A stretch of 37,884 nucleotides of DNA from Candidatus Saccharimonadota bacterium. GTDB lineage: Bacteria > Patescibacteriota > Saccharimonadia > Saccharimonadales > Saccharimonadaceae. Shown one piece after another: positions 30,170-37,392 of the stretch (its first letter is position 1; every line of letters starts with the position of its first letter). The notes beneath the pieces were generated by a model. The model was not told the DNA's origin. It saw only the letters and a list, made by a program, of their open reading frames with translations, and did not search any database. The stretch spans positions 1 to 37,884 of the forward strand of contig JAFONX010000010.1 in the NCBI GenBank assembly GCA_017418275.1. Reading direction: 5' to 3'. A program made the position numbers and the translations under genes.

Positions 30170-31201
30170 TTATAATCCAATCGCGATATCGTGTAAATCA
30201 TCAGTCGAAAGACTACCGTTGTCGTCCTGAATCTCATACAATACGCCACCGTTCACCCAAACCGCATTAGATCCAGAAATATAAACCGTTAAACCTTGAC
30301 CCTTCGCTACTGTATAGTCGCTACCCCAGCGATCTCTTACGAAATTCGCAAGCACAGCATCCGAATCCCAGCTCGACTTCTTTTCGACCAAAGTAAATTT
30401 ATTTTGATCGTCTTTCACAAAGTTCATCGTAATTGTACCGTTCTCTTCTTTTACAAGCCCTCGTAAACGATAACTCGTAGGTACGTAACTCGGGTATGCA
30501 TTTTCAATGCCACTTTGCATAGCAGCAACACGGACTGATAAATCAGGCAAGTTCAAATAGACCAAGTAACCAAGAAGGCAAACCGAAACTACTGCCAAAC
30601 TTGCCGCGATAGCAAAGCCTCTACGCCTAAAGAAACTTTTCTTTTGTTCCTGCTGTTGACGATGCTCGGTCTTTTCCATCGAAGCTACCTTTTGTAAAGC
30701 ATCACTAATCGCACGTTCTTTCATTTCCTGCGCCGACATGTGCACCTTCGGTTGCTGGCGCGATGCGATTCTCTGACGCGCCGCACTCACTACACTTGGT
30801 TCACTTGCACGCACTTGCGCACGCGCCGTAGAGCGTTGAGCAACAATTTTTTCGGCCGCTTGCGCCTGGACAGACCTTGTCTTTACTTGCTGAGATTGAA
30901 TACTTGCCGCGGCTTGCTGAGATTTTGCGCTTACGGTCTTTTTAGAAGACGGCTGCAACTGAACACGTTGATGACGCTCAATCATCTGCTGGCTAGCTCG
31001 CGCCTTTGTTGTAGCAATGTTAGCAACACCGCGACTAAGCTTCGGCTGAACCTTCGCGTCCTTCTGAATGACATTTTTCTTCACTACGGGACGCTTAACA
31101 AATTTGCGATTTAGAGTTGTAGATTTCTGCACGCGGCTATGATCAACAACACTCGAATGATTCGTTGATACATTACGCGTTGTTCTCTTTATGCCGTCCA
31201 T
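30170..31201 (-). CDS. Single-pass membrane protein with basic Gln/Ala-rich tail and DUF4367-like outer domain
   Basis: 343 residues from the ATG at 31201 (GAGG 4 nt upstream); the frame is open further but lacks a ribosome-binding site and reads as low-quality sequence. Residues 1-200 are basic and rich in Gln, Ala, Ser and Arg (QQAAASIQSQQVKTRSVQAQ), ending in a short coiled coil. One helix (about 218-240) is preceded by FFRRRG. The outer domain YPSYVPTSYRLRGLVKEENG, followed by FVKDDQNKFTLVEKKSSWDS, matches the pattern of DUF4367-type domains found on regulator- or sigma-factor-linked membrane proteins; that match is from memory. Divergent from the PEGA protein gene. Confidence 0.7.
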   Translation of the reverse strand: MDGIKRTTRNVSTNHSSVVDHSRVQKSTTLNRKFVKRPVVKKNVIQKDAKVQPKLSRGVANIATTKARASQQMIERHQRVQLQPSSKKTVSAKSQQAAASIQSQQVKTRSVQAQAAEKIVAQRSTARAQVRASEPSVVSAARQRIASRQQPKVHMSAQEMKERAISDALQKVASMEKTEHRQQQEQKKSFFRRRGFAIAASLAVVSVCLLGYLVYLNLPDLSVRVAAMQSGIENAYPSYVPTSYRLRGLVKEENGTITMNFVKDDQNKFTLVEKKSSWDSDAVLANFVRDRWGSDYTVAKGQGLTVYISGSNAVWVNGGVLYEIQDDNGSLSTDDLHDIAIGL

Positions 31202-31321
31202 CTTACCTCTCTTTAATTCCGTTAAAGCTATCTTAAAACATAAGCACGCCAAAATCAATAGCGTTTTAAAATTTTTGTTCAACAATCCCCGAATAAACAT
31301 AAGCGTTTTGAAGCTAATAAT

Positions 31322-31329
31322 GATATAAT
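31322..31329 (+). promoter_or_regulatory. Extended -10 of the PEGA protein gene (leaderless type)
   Basis: TGATATAAT with the hexamer at 31324-31329. The ATG at 31340 follows after 10 nt and there is no Shine-Dalgarno. The -35 is weak. Confidence 0.6.
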
Positions 31330-31339
31330 TATTCATAGT

Positions 31340-32953
31340 ATGAACACGAAGACTAAAAAGATTCGTAACGCACGAATTATTGCTACTGATATTTTTATGC
31401 TCATTGCCGTTATTGCAATTGTTTTTATCATGACGCTCATCGCCATGGGTTTTAGTTTTACCGATAATGGACGTATCGAACAATCAGGCTTAGTCGAAAT
31501 CTCTTCCCGCCCAAGTTCCGCAAAAGTCACAATTGACGGCAAAGAACTTTTTTCTACGACCGAAGTAAATAAATTGCTCGCAACCGGTAGTCACGATATT
31601 AAAATCACCAAAACTAATTACGATACCTGGAATTACACAATAAATGTCGAGGCTGGCCTTACAACCACGATTGACTGGGTGCGCCTCTTCCCGCTTAATC
31701 CAAAAATCGTCAATGTGGATACTTTCGATAAAACTCTTGCTCTTGCAAGCGTATCCAACTCTCATCGCAGTATTCTTGTTGCTGAAGATAACGCCACAAG
31801 TTTTTCCATCTTAAACCTACAAGACGAAAAACTGAAAGAAATTTCTAAAATAAAATTCCAAGATCTCCTCGGAACGCTCAGTGAAGGCGAAACCGCTGCA
31901 ACTGCAAATGATTTCAAAGTCATATCCTGGAATAATAACGATACGCGCATCCTTATGACGCATCAAAAAGGCGACAGTATCGAATGGATCATCGTAAACG
32001 TCAACGAACCCGCAAAAAGCATCAATATTAGCAAACTCTACGACAAAAACTTCACAAACCTACTCTTTGCAAATGATTCGGCCACAAATCTTTGGGCTCT
32101 CGCTGCAGATGGCGAGCTAAGCGAGATAAGCACAAATGATACAACCACACAAACTCTTATTGCTAACGATGTTAAGCAAATTATTAATAACGGCGATACA
32201 GTCATTTATATCGCCCCAAGCAAAGATCAAGTACTTGATAGCTATGGCAACGAGACAAGTACCGAAAAAACCGGCGAGTCTTCAACCCTCACCGATAAGA
32301 TCTTCGTATTTAACGAGGGCGAAGTTGGCTCAACCGCAGTCGCAGACCTAGGCAGCACAGACGCCAATGTCGTAATTGATACTGGTACATACTGGAGTAA
32401 GGATTGGCTCGTTTATAACCTTGGCAACAAGCTCATTGTTCGCAGAGGCAGTTATCCAATTTACAACAAAACCAAAGACAGTGACTTCGCAATCACGAAA
32501 GAAGTTGAACTTAGGTTTACTCCAACCATCACCACACATAACAGTGACGAAAGAATTATTATCGCCGCAAATGGCGCAGACGTATATACCTACGATGTTA
32601 TCTATACAACCGAACGCGAATATCAAAGCGACATTGAAATTACAGACATCAACTGGCTAGACGACTTTCTCTACTGGCAAGCCAAGGATCAGACCATTGT
32701 CGTACGTGATTTTAACGGAGACAACCGTCGCGAAATCCTAAATGAGACTCTAGGCAATCTACCTGTTGTTATCAGTGCGAACAATCGCTATTTATACTAT
32801 TTCACAAGCGAAGAGACGCCAGTCCTCGATAAAACTAACGACACCACTAAAGAATCAACAATCACTTCAGAAGAATCTACTACTAATTCTTCAAATTCAG
32901 AAGATACAGCAAATATAAAGACCATCTATCATTTAACTCGCGAAAAACTATAG
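31340..32953 (+). CDS. Membrane-anchored PEGA-domain / beta-propeller-like protein
   Basis: 537 residues. N-terminal basic stretch, then one helix (about 14-36, IFMLIAVIAIVFIMTLIAM). A PEGA domain at about 50-115: GLVEISSRPSSAKVTIDGKE, then the GSHDIKITKTNYDTW motif. The remaining roughly 400 residues are repeated beta strands (DFKVISWNNNDTRILMTHQK, LYWQAKDQTIVVRDFNGD) suggestive of a propeller, with a Ser/Thr/Glu-rich stretch at about 493-525. PEGA domains occur on surface and S-layer-associated proteins. The partner is unknown. Probably leaderless mRNA; a terminator follows. Confidence 0.8.
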   Translation: MNTKTKKIRNARIIATDIFMLIAVIAIVFIMTLIAMGFSFTDNGRIEQSGLVEISSRPSSAKVTIDGKELFSTTEVNKLLATGSHDIKITKTNYDTWNYTINVEAGLTTTIDWVRLFPLNPKIVNVDTFDKTLALASVSNSHRSILVAEDNATSFSILNLQDEKLKEISKIKFQDLLGTLSEGETAATANDFKVISWNNNDTRILMTHQKGDSIEWIIVNVNEPAKSINISKLYDKNFTNLLFANDSATNLWALAADGELSEISTNDTTTQTLIANDVKQIINNGDTVIYIAPSKDQVLDSYGNETSTEKTGESSTLTDKIFVFNEGEVGSTAVADLGSTDANVVIDTGTYWSKDWLVYNLGNKLIVRRGSYPIYNKTKDSDFAITKEVELRFTPTITTHNSDERIIIAANGADVYTYDVIYTTEREYQSDIEITDINWLDDFLYWQAKDQTIVVRDFNGDNRREILNETLGNLPVVISANNRYLYYFTSEETPVLDKTNDTTKESTITSEESTTNSSNSEDTANIKTIYHLTREKL

Positions 32954-33022
32954 GATATCAAACTAAATACCATAATCAGACATTCACTACGTACAAGAAC
33001 GAATTTAAAACATGCGAATAAC

Positions 33023-33055
33023 TAGCCCCCAGTCTTAACCGAGGGGTTTCTTTTC
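33023..33055 (+). terminator. Terminator of the PEGA protein gene
   Basis: CCCC pairs with GGGG around an 11-12-nt loop at about 33027-33046, followed by TTTCTTTTC. The 32954-33142 interval holds only this and the next terminator. Confidence 0.65.
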
Positions 33056-33097
33056 TTTGACAAAATAACCAACATTCCAGCCAGTGGCTTTACATCA

Positions 33098-33131
33098 TAA
33101 AAAGACTAGCATTAACTTGCTAGCCTTTTTA
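33098..33131. terminator. Bidirectional terminator after the sortase gene
   Basis: CTAGCA pairs with TGCTAG around TTAACT, with an A run on the left and T run on the right. Confidence 0.8.
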
Positions 33132-33142
33132 TGATTCATTAT

Positions 33143-34447
33143 CTAATTTCCTACCAACCAGTTCCAGAAGCCATTCATTGGCGTAGCGCTATTCTGCGTG
33201 GCTTCCATCGACTCATTCTCAGTTGCCTCAATCTGTTCTGCCTCTGCGGCGCCGCCGTAATCCGGATAAACCTGCTCAGCGTAAACCAACAAACGATATC
33301 TCGACGTTCCAAGCGGTGTACAGGTAATCAAAGTAATCATCGGCTTGCCAGGATTATTCTTTGAGATATTTGCCAATTCCTGAACATTAGTTGGCTCTAC
33401 CTCGACGGCCCCTTGGACACGATACGAATAGCGCGAACCATTATAATCTACATAAATCATGTCCCCAGCTTCCATCCTCGTAAGACCAGAAAAGATGAAT
33501 TTGTAACGACTGCGTGTATCATAAATATTTCCCGCCGAATGCCCAGAAATTGCAAAATTACCAACTTCGCCCGGCATCGCAGAAGACACCGAAGTCTTAA
33601 AGTTCGCCACGCCATCCAACATCGCGACCTGCATCGAATGTACGTCATTTGCAGACTCCATAATGATTGGTACCTCAATATTCAATTTCGGTATCATCAA
33701 AGTTGGCGACTCGTGCACTGCCGCCGTGACCGTCGGATCGATTGCCTGAATCTCCGTCACCTCGCTATCGCCAGGCGAGATATAAGCAACGATATTCGAC
33801 GCAATCGTCTGATTATATTCAAATAGTAAACCGATGATCAGCACCGATAGACCAATCGCAATTGGTATGAAATGACGCGATTTACGCATCTTTTTCGCCC
33901 GTTTTTCGACCTTACGACGAATTTTTGCTCGAAAATCATTCTCCAGTAGTTTCTTTTCATTAATTTCACCGCTACCACGCAGGCTTTCTACTTCTTTTGC
34001 AAGTGAAGACTTTTCCGCCGCAAGCGCCAAACGCGCACCGCTAATACGTTTGTGTTCTTTTGCTACCTTTTCCTTAAACTCTTTACGCTCTTTTTCGGCC
34101 TTCTCAATCTGTTCACTCTCTAAGCGTATCTTCTCTTGCGCAATATACTGCGTCGCAGCTTTATTGTAATAATCACCATAATACTGCTGATAATATTTCT
34201 GCCACGCCGAATGATACTTTCTCCACTCCGCCTCGTTAATCTGCGGTGTTACCTGATTATACTGATGTGCTTGTTCATTAGCCGTTGCTGGACGATAATT
34301 CTGTGGCTGTTTTTTATAAGCGTTCAAAACCTGCTGACGCGCCAAATTAATCGCGGTCTCGCGCTGCTTTTCTGCACTAGTTTGAGCCTGTGGCTTTTGG
34401 GAAGCCAAAGAATTAGAAACAGCTTGCCCACCACTTTTATTATCCAT
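33143..34447 (-). CDS. Sortase (class D/E-like) with a long cytoplasmic coiled-coil N terminus
   Basis: 434 residues from the ATG at 34447. The last 200 form the sortase domain: LMIPKLNIEVPIIMESAN, catalytic His in GNFAISGHSAGN, catalytic Cys in TLITCTPLG and Arg in TSRYRLLVYAE. One helix at about 197-217 anchors it, catalytic domain outside. Before it lie about 190 cytoplasmic residues: Gln-rich, then Tyr/Trp-rich (WRKYHSAWQKYYQQYYGDYY), then a Lys/Glu coiled coil; most sortases have only a short tail there. The C terminus adds an acidic 40-residue tail. Two proteins in the window (7769, 18882) carry sorting tails it could recognise. No Shine-Dalgarno; TGCTAGAAT ends 7 nt before the ATG, so probably leaderless. 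Confidence 0.9.
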   Translation of the reverse strand: MDNKSGGQAVSNSLASQKPQAQTSAEKQRETAINLARQQVLNAYKKQPQNYRPATANEQAHQYNQVTPQINEAEWRKYHSAWQKYYQQYYGDYYNKAATQYIAQEKIRLESEQIEKAEKERKEFKEKVAKEHKRISGARLALAAEKSSLAKEVESLRGSGEINEKKLLENDFRAKIRRKVEKRAKKMRKSRHFIPIAIGLSVLIIGLLFEYNQTIASNIVAYISPGDSEVTEIQAIDPTVTAAVHESPTLMIPKLNIEVPIIMESANDVHSMQVAMLDGVANFKTSVSSAMPGEVGNFAISGHSAGNIYDTRSRYKFIFSGLTRMEAGDMIYVDYNGSRYSYRVQGAVEVEPTNVQELANISKNNPGKPMITLITCTPLGTSRYRLLVYAEQVYPDYGGAAEAEQIEATENESMEATQNSATPMNGFWNWLVGN

Positions 34448-34454
34448 TACTGCT

Positions 34455-34463
34455 ATTCTAGCA
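34455..34463 (-). promoter_or_regulatory. Extended -10 of the sortase gene
   Basis: Minus strand TGCTAGAAT; hexamer 34455-34460, 7 nt before the ATG, preceded by TTTTG. No clear -35. Confidence 0.5.
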
Positions 34464-34502
34464 CAAAAGCCCATTTTATGCTAAGATATGGATATACAAG
34501 AC

Positions 34503-34589
34503 GGGCGAGTGGTGGAACTGGTAGACACGCTAGACTCAAAATCTTGTGGCAGTAATGCCGTGAGGGTTCAAGTCCCTCCTCGCCCACCA
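34503..34589 (+). tRNA. tRNA-Leu(CAA)
   Basis: Class II tRNA, 87 nt with encoded CCA. Acceptor GGGCGAG/CTCGCCC, anticodon loop CTCAAAA with CAA, a long variable arm, T-arm GAGGG/CCCTC with loop TTCAAGT. The anticodon stem has one T-T mismatch (28-42). An extended -10 TGCTAAGAT lies at 34479-34487. Its last 18 bases are repeated 188 bp downstream. Confidence 0.95.
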
Positions 34590-34660
34590 AAGCATAAAAA
34601 TGACCGCAAGGTCACTTTTTTATGCTAAAGTGGGTGAAGCTGAGGACTGGAACCCGAACG
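34572..34660 (+). repeat. 89-bp direct repeat copy 1, containing the tRNA-Leu 3' end
   Basis: Begins with the last 18 bases of the tRNA (GTCCCTCCTCGCCCACCA), then the terminator hairpin, then GTGGGTGAAGCTGAGGACTG and AACCCGAACG. Copy 2 at 34760-34848 differs at one base (G to A). Confidence 0.9.
34591..34626. terminator. Terminator hairpin after tRNA-Leu(CAA)
   Basis: AGCATAAAAATGACC pairs with GGTCACTTTTTTATGCT around a GCAA tetraloop, with a slight A/T bulge. Works in both directions. An identical copy is at 34779-34814. Confidence 0.85.
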
Positions 34661-34683
34661 ACCGTGAGGGTACACTCGAGCAA

Positions 34684-34766
34684 GGAGCCGAGCGAAGCAA
34701 AAATGCTTGCATTTTTATTTCCGAGGCGACACAGCGAACAAAGTGGCGTAAGCCACGCTGTCCCTC
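34684..34766 (+). ncRNA. Conserved structured element downstream of tRNA-Leu(CAA)
   Basis: GGAGCCGAGCGAA (34684-34696), a variable hairpin AAAAATGC/GCATTTTT, TTCCGAGGCGAC (34719-34730), a GTGGC-GTAA-GCCAC hairpin, then GCTGTC. The block order equals that after tRNA-Leu(GAG), while the hairpin sequences differ. It lies between the two copies of the 89-bp repeat. Function unknown. Confidence 0.4.
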
Positions 34767-34848
34767 CTCGCCCACCAAAGCATAAAAATGACCGCAAGGT
34801 CACTTTTTTATGCTAAAGTGGGTGAAGCTGAGGACTGAAACCCGAACG
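34760..34848 (+). repeat. 89-bp direct repeat copy 2, orphan tRNA-Leu 3' end plus terminator
   Basis: Same 89 bases as 34572-34660 with one substitution. The 18-nt tRNA 3' end is present, but no tRNA body precedes it, so this copy is not a tRNA gene. Confidence 0.9.
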
Positions 34849-34860
34849 GCCGCCTACTCT

Positions 34861-34889
34861 TTGACAAAACTCCATCGTTGTGTCATGAT
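34861..34889 (+). promoter_or_regulatory. Promoter of the 34928 gene
   Basis: -35 TTGACA (34861-34866, consensus), 17-nt spacer, extended -10 TGTCATGAT (hexamer 34884-34889). Confidence 0.7.
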
Positions 34890-34927
34890 TACATTCATCT
34901 TAGCACCTTACAAAGGAGGGGTATTTT

Positions 34928-36013
34928 TTGTTAAAACTGTTCAAATTCTTTTGGACTGGTCTTACCAAGATTAGTCCCATTGAATTCATACTGCTAATCT
35001 TCGACGTTGCAGCAATCGCCTATATGCCACGCTACTGTTTCGACTATTATCTTTGGACGATAGTCCTATTCTGCGACCTTGGGCTAATTGTGTCTCACGG
35101 AGCTTGGATAAAACACGCTCGTTACTCAAAACCCTTTGGCGAATCCGTGCCCTGGCAACGCACCGAAGGAGTCATCGTGCGCGGCATTATGCTTCTGTGC
35201 ATTGTTAGTATTACGCAATTCTCTCGCCTTACCGACAACGAAGTCATCTCGGCTTCATGCCTCGAGTACCTTAGCTATTATTGCTGGTATCTTGTCGAAT
35301 TCATTGCAGTCTACGAACTTTTCTATAGCATTCTAAAAACTCTGCACGCTCACAATTCGAGTTGGCTTGAAGGCACCAAAGGCCACATTGGCATACCAAA
35401 CGTCATTAGTATCATTCGTATCGCGCTTGCGCTCTGCGTTCCGCACATCTACGCCCTGCAGAGCTTTGGTCAAGAAAGCAATACCGTTGCTTCTATCGTC
35501 CTTGGTCTTGCCTTAGCAACAGACGCCATCGATGGTTATCTCGCACGCAGTACCAACCAAACTACGAAAGCCGGCAAAGCGCTCGATCCACTTGGCGACA
35601 AGCTCATTTTCTACCCAGTAGCTGTTGGTTTCTACTTCGCCACAGGCAAACAATTTATCCGACCGCTCGAAGTTATTCCCGCTGAACTTGCACACACCGC
35701 CGCAATACTGATTATCCTGCGTGACGCTCTAATAATCCTCTGGTTTTGTCTCTACGGCAAAAACTATAGTCAAGGCATCAGTGCCGGCTACGCCGACAAA
35801 ATCCGCACCATCGTCCTGAGTGCCTGGCTCGTAAGTACTTCGCTTGCCATAGCTATCCCAGAAACCAGCCTCGGCATCGCCATGATCTGGATTAGTTGGG
35901 GCTCACTTCTGCTTGCCGGCATCATTAGCCCATTCAGTTTCGTGATCGATATTTGCCGCGTTGTAAAAATCAAAAAGAAGCAATCGTATGCGAACTCAAA
36001 AAAGTCGCCATAG
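34928..36013 (+). CDS. CDP-alcohol phosphatidyltransferase-family membrane protein with N-terminal extension
   Basis: 361 residues. The C-terminal half (about 155-350) is a CDP-alcohol phosphotransferase domain, which joins a CDP-activated lipid or alcohol to a second alcohol, as in phosphatidylglycerophosphate synthase. The signature DxxDGxxAR(8)GxxxDxxxD is complete: DAIDGYLARSTNQTTKAGKA, then LDPLGDK. The first 145 residues add about four helices absent from PgsA (about 180 residues), with WQRTEGVIVRGIM between them. Start is TTG at 34928 with AAAGGAGGGG upstream. PgsA, cardiolipin-type or other products are all possible. Confidence 0.82.
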   Translation: MLKLFKFFWTGLTKISPIEFILLIFDVAAIAYMPRYCFDYYLWTIVLFCDLGLIVSHGAWIKHARYSKPFGESVPWQRTEGVIVRGIMLLCIVSITQFSRLTDNEVISASCLEYLSYYCWYLVEFIAVYELFYSILKTLHAHNSSWLEGTKGHIGIPNVISIIRIALALCVPHIYALQSFGQESNTVASIVLGLALATDAIDGYLARSTNQTTKAGKALDPLGDKLIFYPVAVGFYFATGKQFIRPLEVIPAELAHTAAILIILRDALIILWFCLYGKNYSQGISAGYADKIRTIVLSAWLVSTSLAIAIPETSLGIAMIWISWGSLLLAGIISPFSFVIDICRVVKIKKKQSYANSKKSP

Positions 36014-36033
36014 CTACACCACTCCATTAACAG

Positions 36034-36066
36034 ATAAGACCGCCCCCTCAGGACGGTCTTATTTTA
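36034..36066. terminator. Bidirectional terminator between convergent genes
   Basis: ATAAGACCG (36034-36042) pairs with CGGTCTTAT (36054-36062), followed by TTT. Its edge overlaps the stop of the HD gene. Confidence 0.8.
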
Positions 36067-36555
36067 TGAGAAAATATCGACAAAGAATTCCGAAATTGTC
36101 GCCATCTTGTCTGCCGCAACCACCAACCACGCTTCCCTGCACGTAGGAACGCGCGTTATAGTTAACGGCCACATGTGATTCTTGATAATTTCGCGCTCGC
36201 GTTTCGACAAATAGTAATCTTCCTCAGCGTTTTTTAAAGCAATATCAGGATGCAAAAAACCGTGGAAAGATTTCGGCCGACCATTTTCTTCATTTGCGCG
36301 CTCGTGCCAATCGTATAAGAAATAATCGTGCAAAAGCGCACCACGCACCAACTCGCCCTTACTATACTGAATATGCAGCGCGTCACCCAGCTTCATAGAA
36401 ATATCCGCCACATTCATCACGTGCTGCTTTGTTGTTGTTTTGCCATGCTGGATATTCTTGTCCATCTCGTCAAAACGTCCACCATCAAAAATCCGCGCAG
36501 CGTACGGACGCATCTTTTTTTCGAGCTCAAAATATTTTTGTTCTCTTTCTGTCAT
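36064..36555 (-). CDS. HD-domain phosphohydrolase
   Basis: 163 residues from the ATG at 36555. HD-superfamily metal-dependent hydrolases act on nucleotides and other phosphoesters. The metal ligands appear as H in TKQHVMNVAD (about residue 49), HD in GALLHDYFLYDWH (about 75), later His in FLHPDIALKNAE and IIKNHMWPL, and D in VVAADKMATISE. The substrate is unknown. A longer frame starts at TTG 36576 but would include the -10 TGTTATTAT (hexamer 36565-36570). The ATG lies 9 nt after that box with no Shine-Dalgarno, so a leaderless mRNA is likely. Confidence 0.82.
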   Translation of the reverse strand: MTEREQKYFELEKKMRPYAARIFDGGRFDEMDKNIQHGKTTTKQHVMNVADISMKLGDALHIQYSKGELVRGALLHDYFLYDWHERANEENGRPKSFHGFLHPDIALKNAEEDYYLSKREREIIKNHMWPLTITRVPTCREAWLVVAADKMATISEFFVDIFS

Positions 36556-36585
36556 CAAGCTTCTATAATAACACAAATGCTTATA

Positions 36586-37392
36586 TTAGTCTTTAAGAAT
36601 CGCCCGAGCAATCACCTGTTCACTCGTAAACTCGCGATTCCAGAGAGATAGCACCGCCGCACGTGCCTGTAAACCACCTTCCCAAAGCGTAATCTGTGTA
36701 TAGTCTGTGTCGCCAATCTCTTCCGAAATCACCTGTCCGTCATGCGCAATTACAATCTGCCCTTCATGGAAAGTTACAATTGTCAGCGCGTAACTTAGCG
36801 TAAATTTATGTAAAGTCTCAATCAGCTGATTCATCGGCATCGATAAAGTAATAACCTTCGGATAATACATCGTGCGCAGCATTTTCTGCAACTGAGACAT
36901 CGTCGCAAAAACCGTCATTGGCACCTCACGCATCGACCAGTTCATGATATCTGGCGTCAAAACATCTACGCCATCGCGCACCACAAAGACTGGTTTGTCG
37001 CAAAGTTTCATGTATTTTGCGAACGCAATCGAGGTTTCCGCATTCTTACCCAAATCACCCACAATCAAAACCATCTCCGCCCACTCTGTTTGGAGTAGCA
37101 TTTCTTGAATTGCGGATTTACCAAACGCCCCAGAAGCCTCCGCCTTGGCATAATAAATCTCAGGCACTTTTGGCAATTTACCGCGTAAAGAATCCGGCAA
37201 AAGCGCTCGTACATCCCCTACGCCCATCTTATTAGCCGTTTCCATCGCCTTTGCTGCCGCAAAAAACGCACCTCTATTACCGCCAATAATCAGCAATTTT
37301 CCTGCAAAACGGCGCTGTTCTGGTTGCCAAGTATCCACATTCGGAAAAAGCGGCTGCTTCTTTTGCTTTTTCCAGTAATCGAAATCCGCCAT
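36586..37392 (-). CDS. NAD(P)H-hydrate dehydratase-like protein (YjeF C-terminal / ribokinase-like fold)
   Basis: 268 residues. The N-terminal FAGKLLIIGGNRGAFFAAAK followed by ANKMGVGDVRALLPDSLRGK matches the opening of ADP/ATP-dependent NAD(P)H-hydrate dehydratases (NnrD), which repair hydrated NAD(P)H. Later parts are more divergent: LIVGDLGKNAETSIAFAKYM, VFVVRDGVDVLTPDIM, and an unusual C-terminal third without a clear GTGD-type motif. I treat enzymatic activity as unproven. It starts with no gap after the exonuclease III stop (TAA then ATG), so the two are translationally linked. Confidence 0.55.
   Translation of the reverse strand: MADFDYWKKQKKQPLFPNVDTWQPEQRRFAGKLLIIGGNRGAFFAAAKAMETANKMGVGDVRALLPDSLRGKLPKVPEIYYAKAEASGAFGKSAIQEMLLQTEWAEMVLIVGDLGKNAETSIAFAKYMKLCDKPVFVVRDGVDVLTPDIMNWSMREVPMTVFATMSQLQKMLRTMYYPKVITLSMPMNQLIETLHKFTLSYALTIVTFHEGQIVIAHDGQVISEEIGDTDYTQITLWEGGLQARAAVLSLWNREFTSEQVIARAILKD

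Noticed and set aside
31202-31483. Upstream extension of the 30170 gene
   Set aside because: It would run through the divergent PEGA gene start and has no ribosome-binding site; the ATG at 31201 has GAGG.
34684-34730. Firm kink-turn assignment for the tRNA-linked element
   Set aside because: GA steps flank GCC/GGC as in kink-turns, but the bulge would be four bases and only two copies are available.
34600-34816. Short open frames over the tRNA-Leu downstream element
   Set aside because: They cross terminator hairpins, lack ribosome-binding sites and are explained by the repeats.
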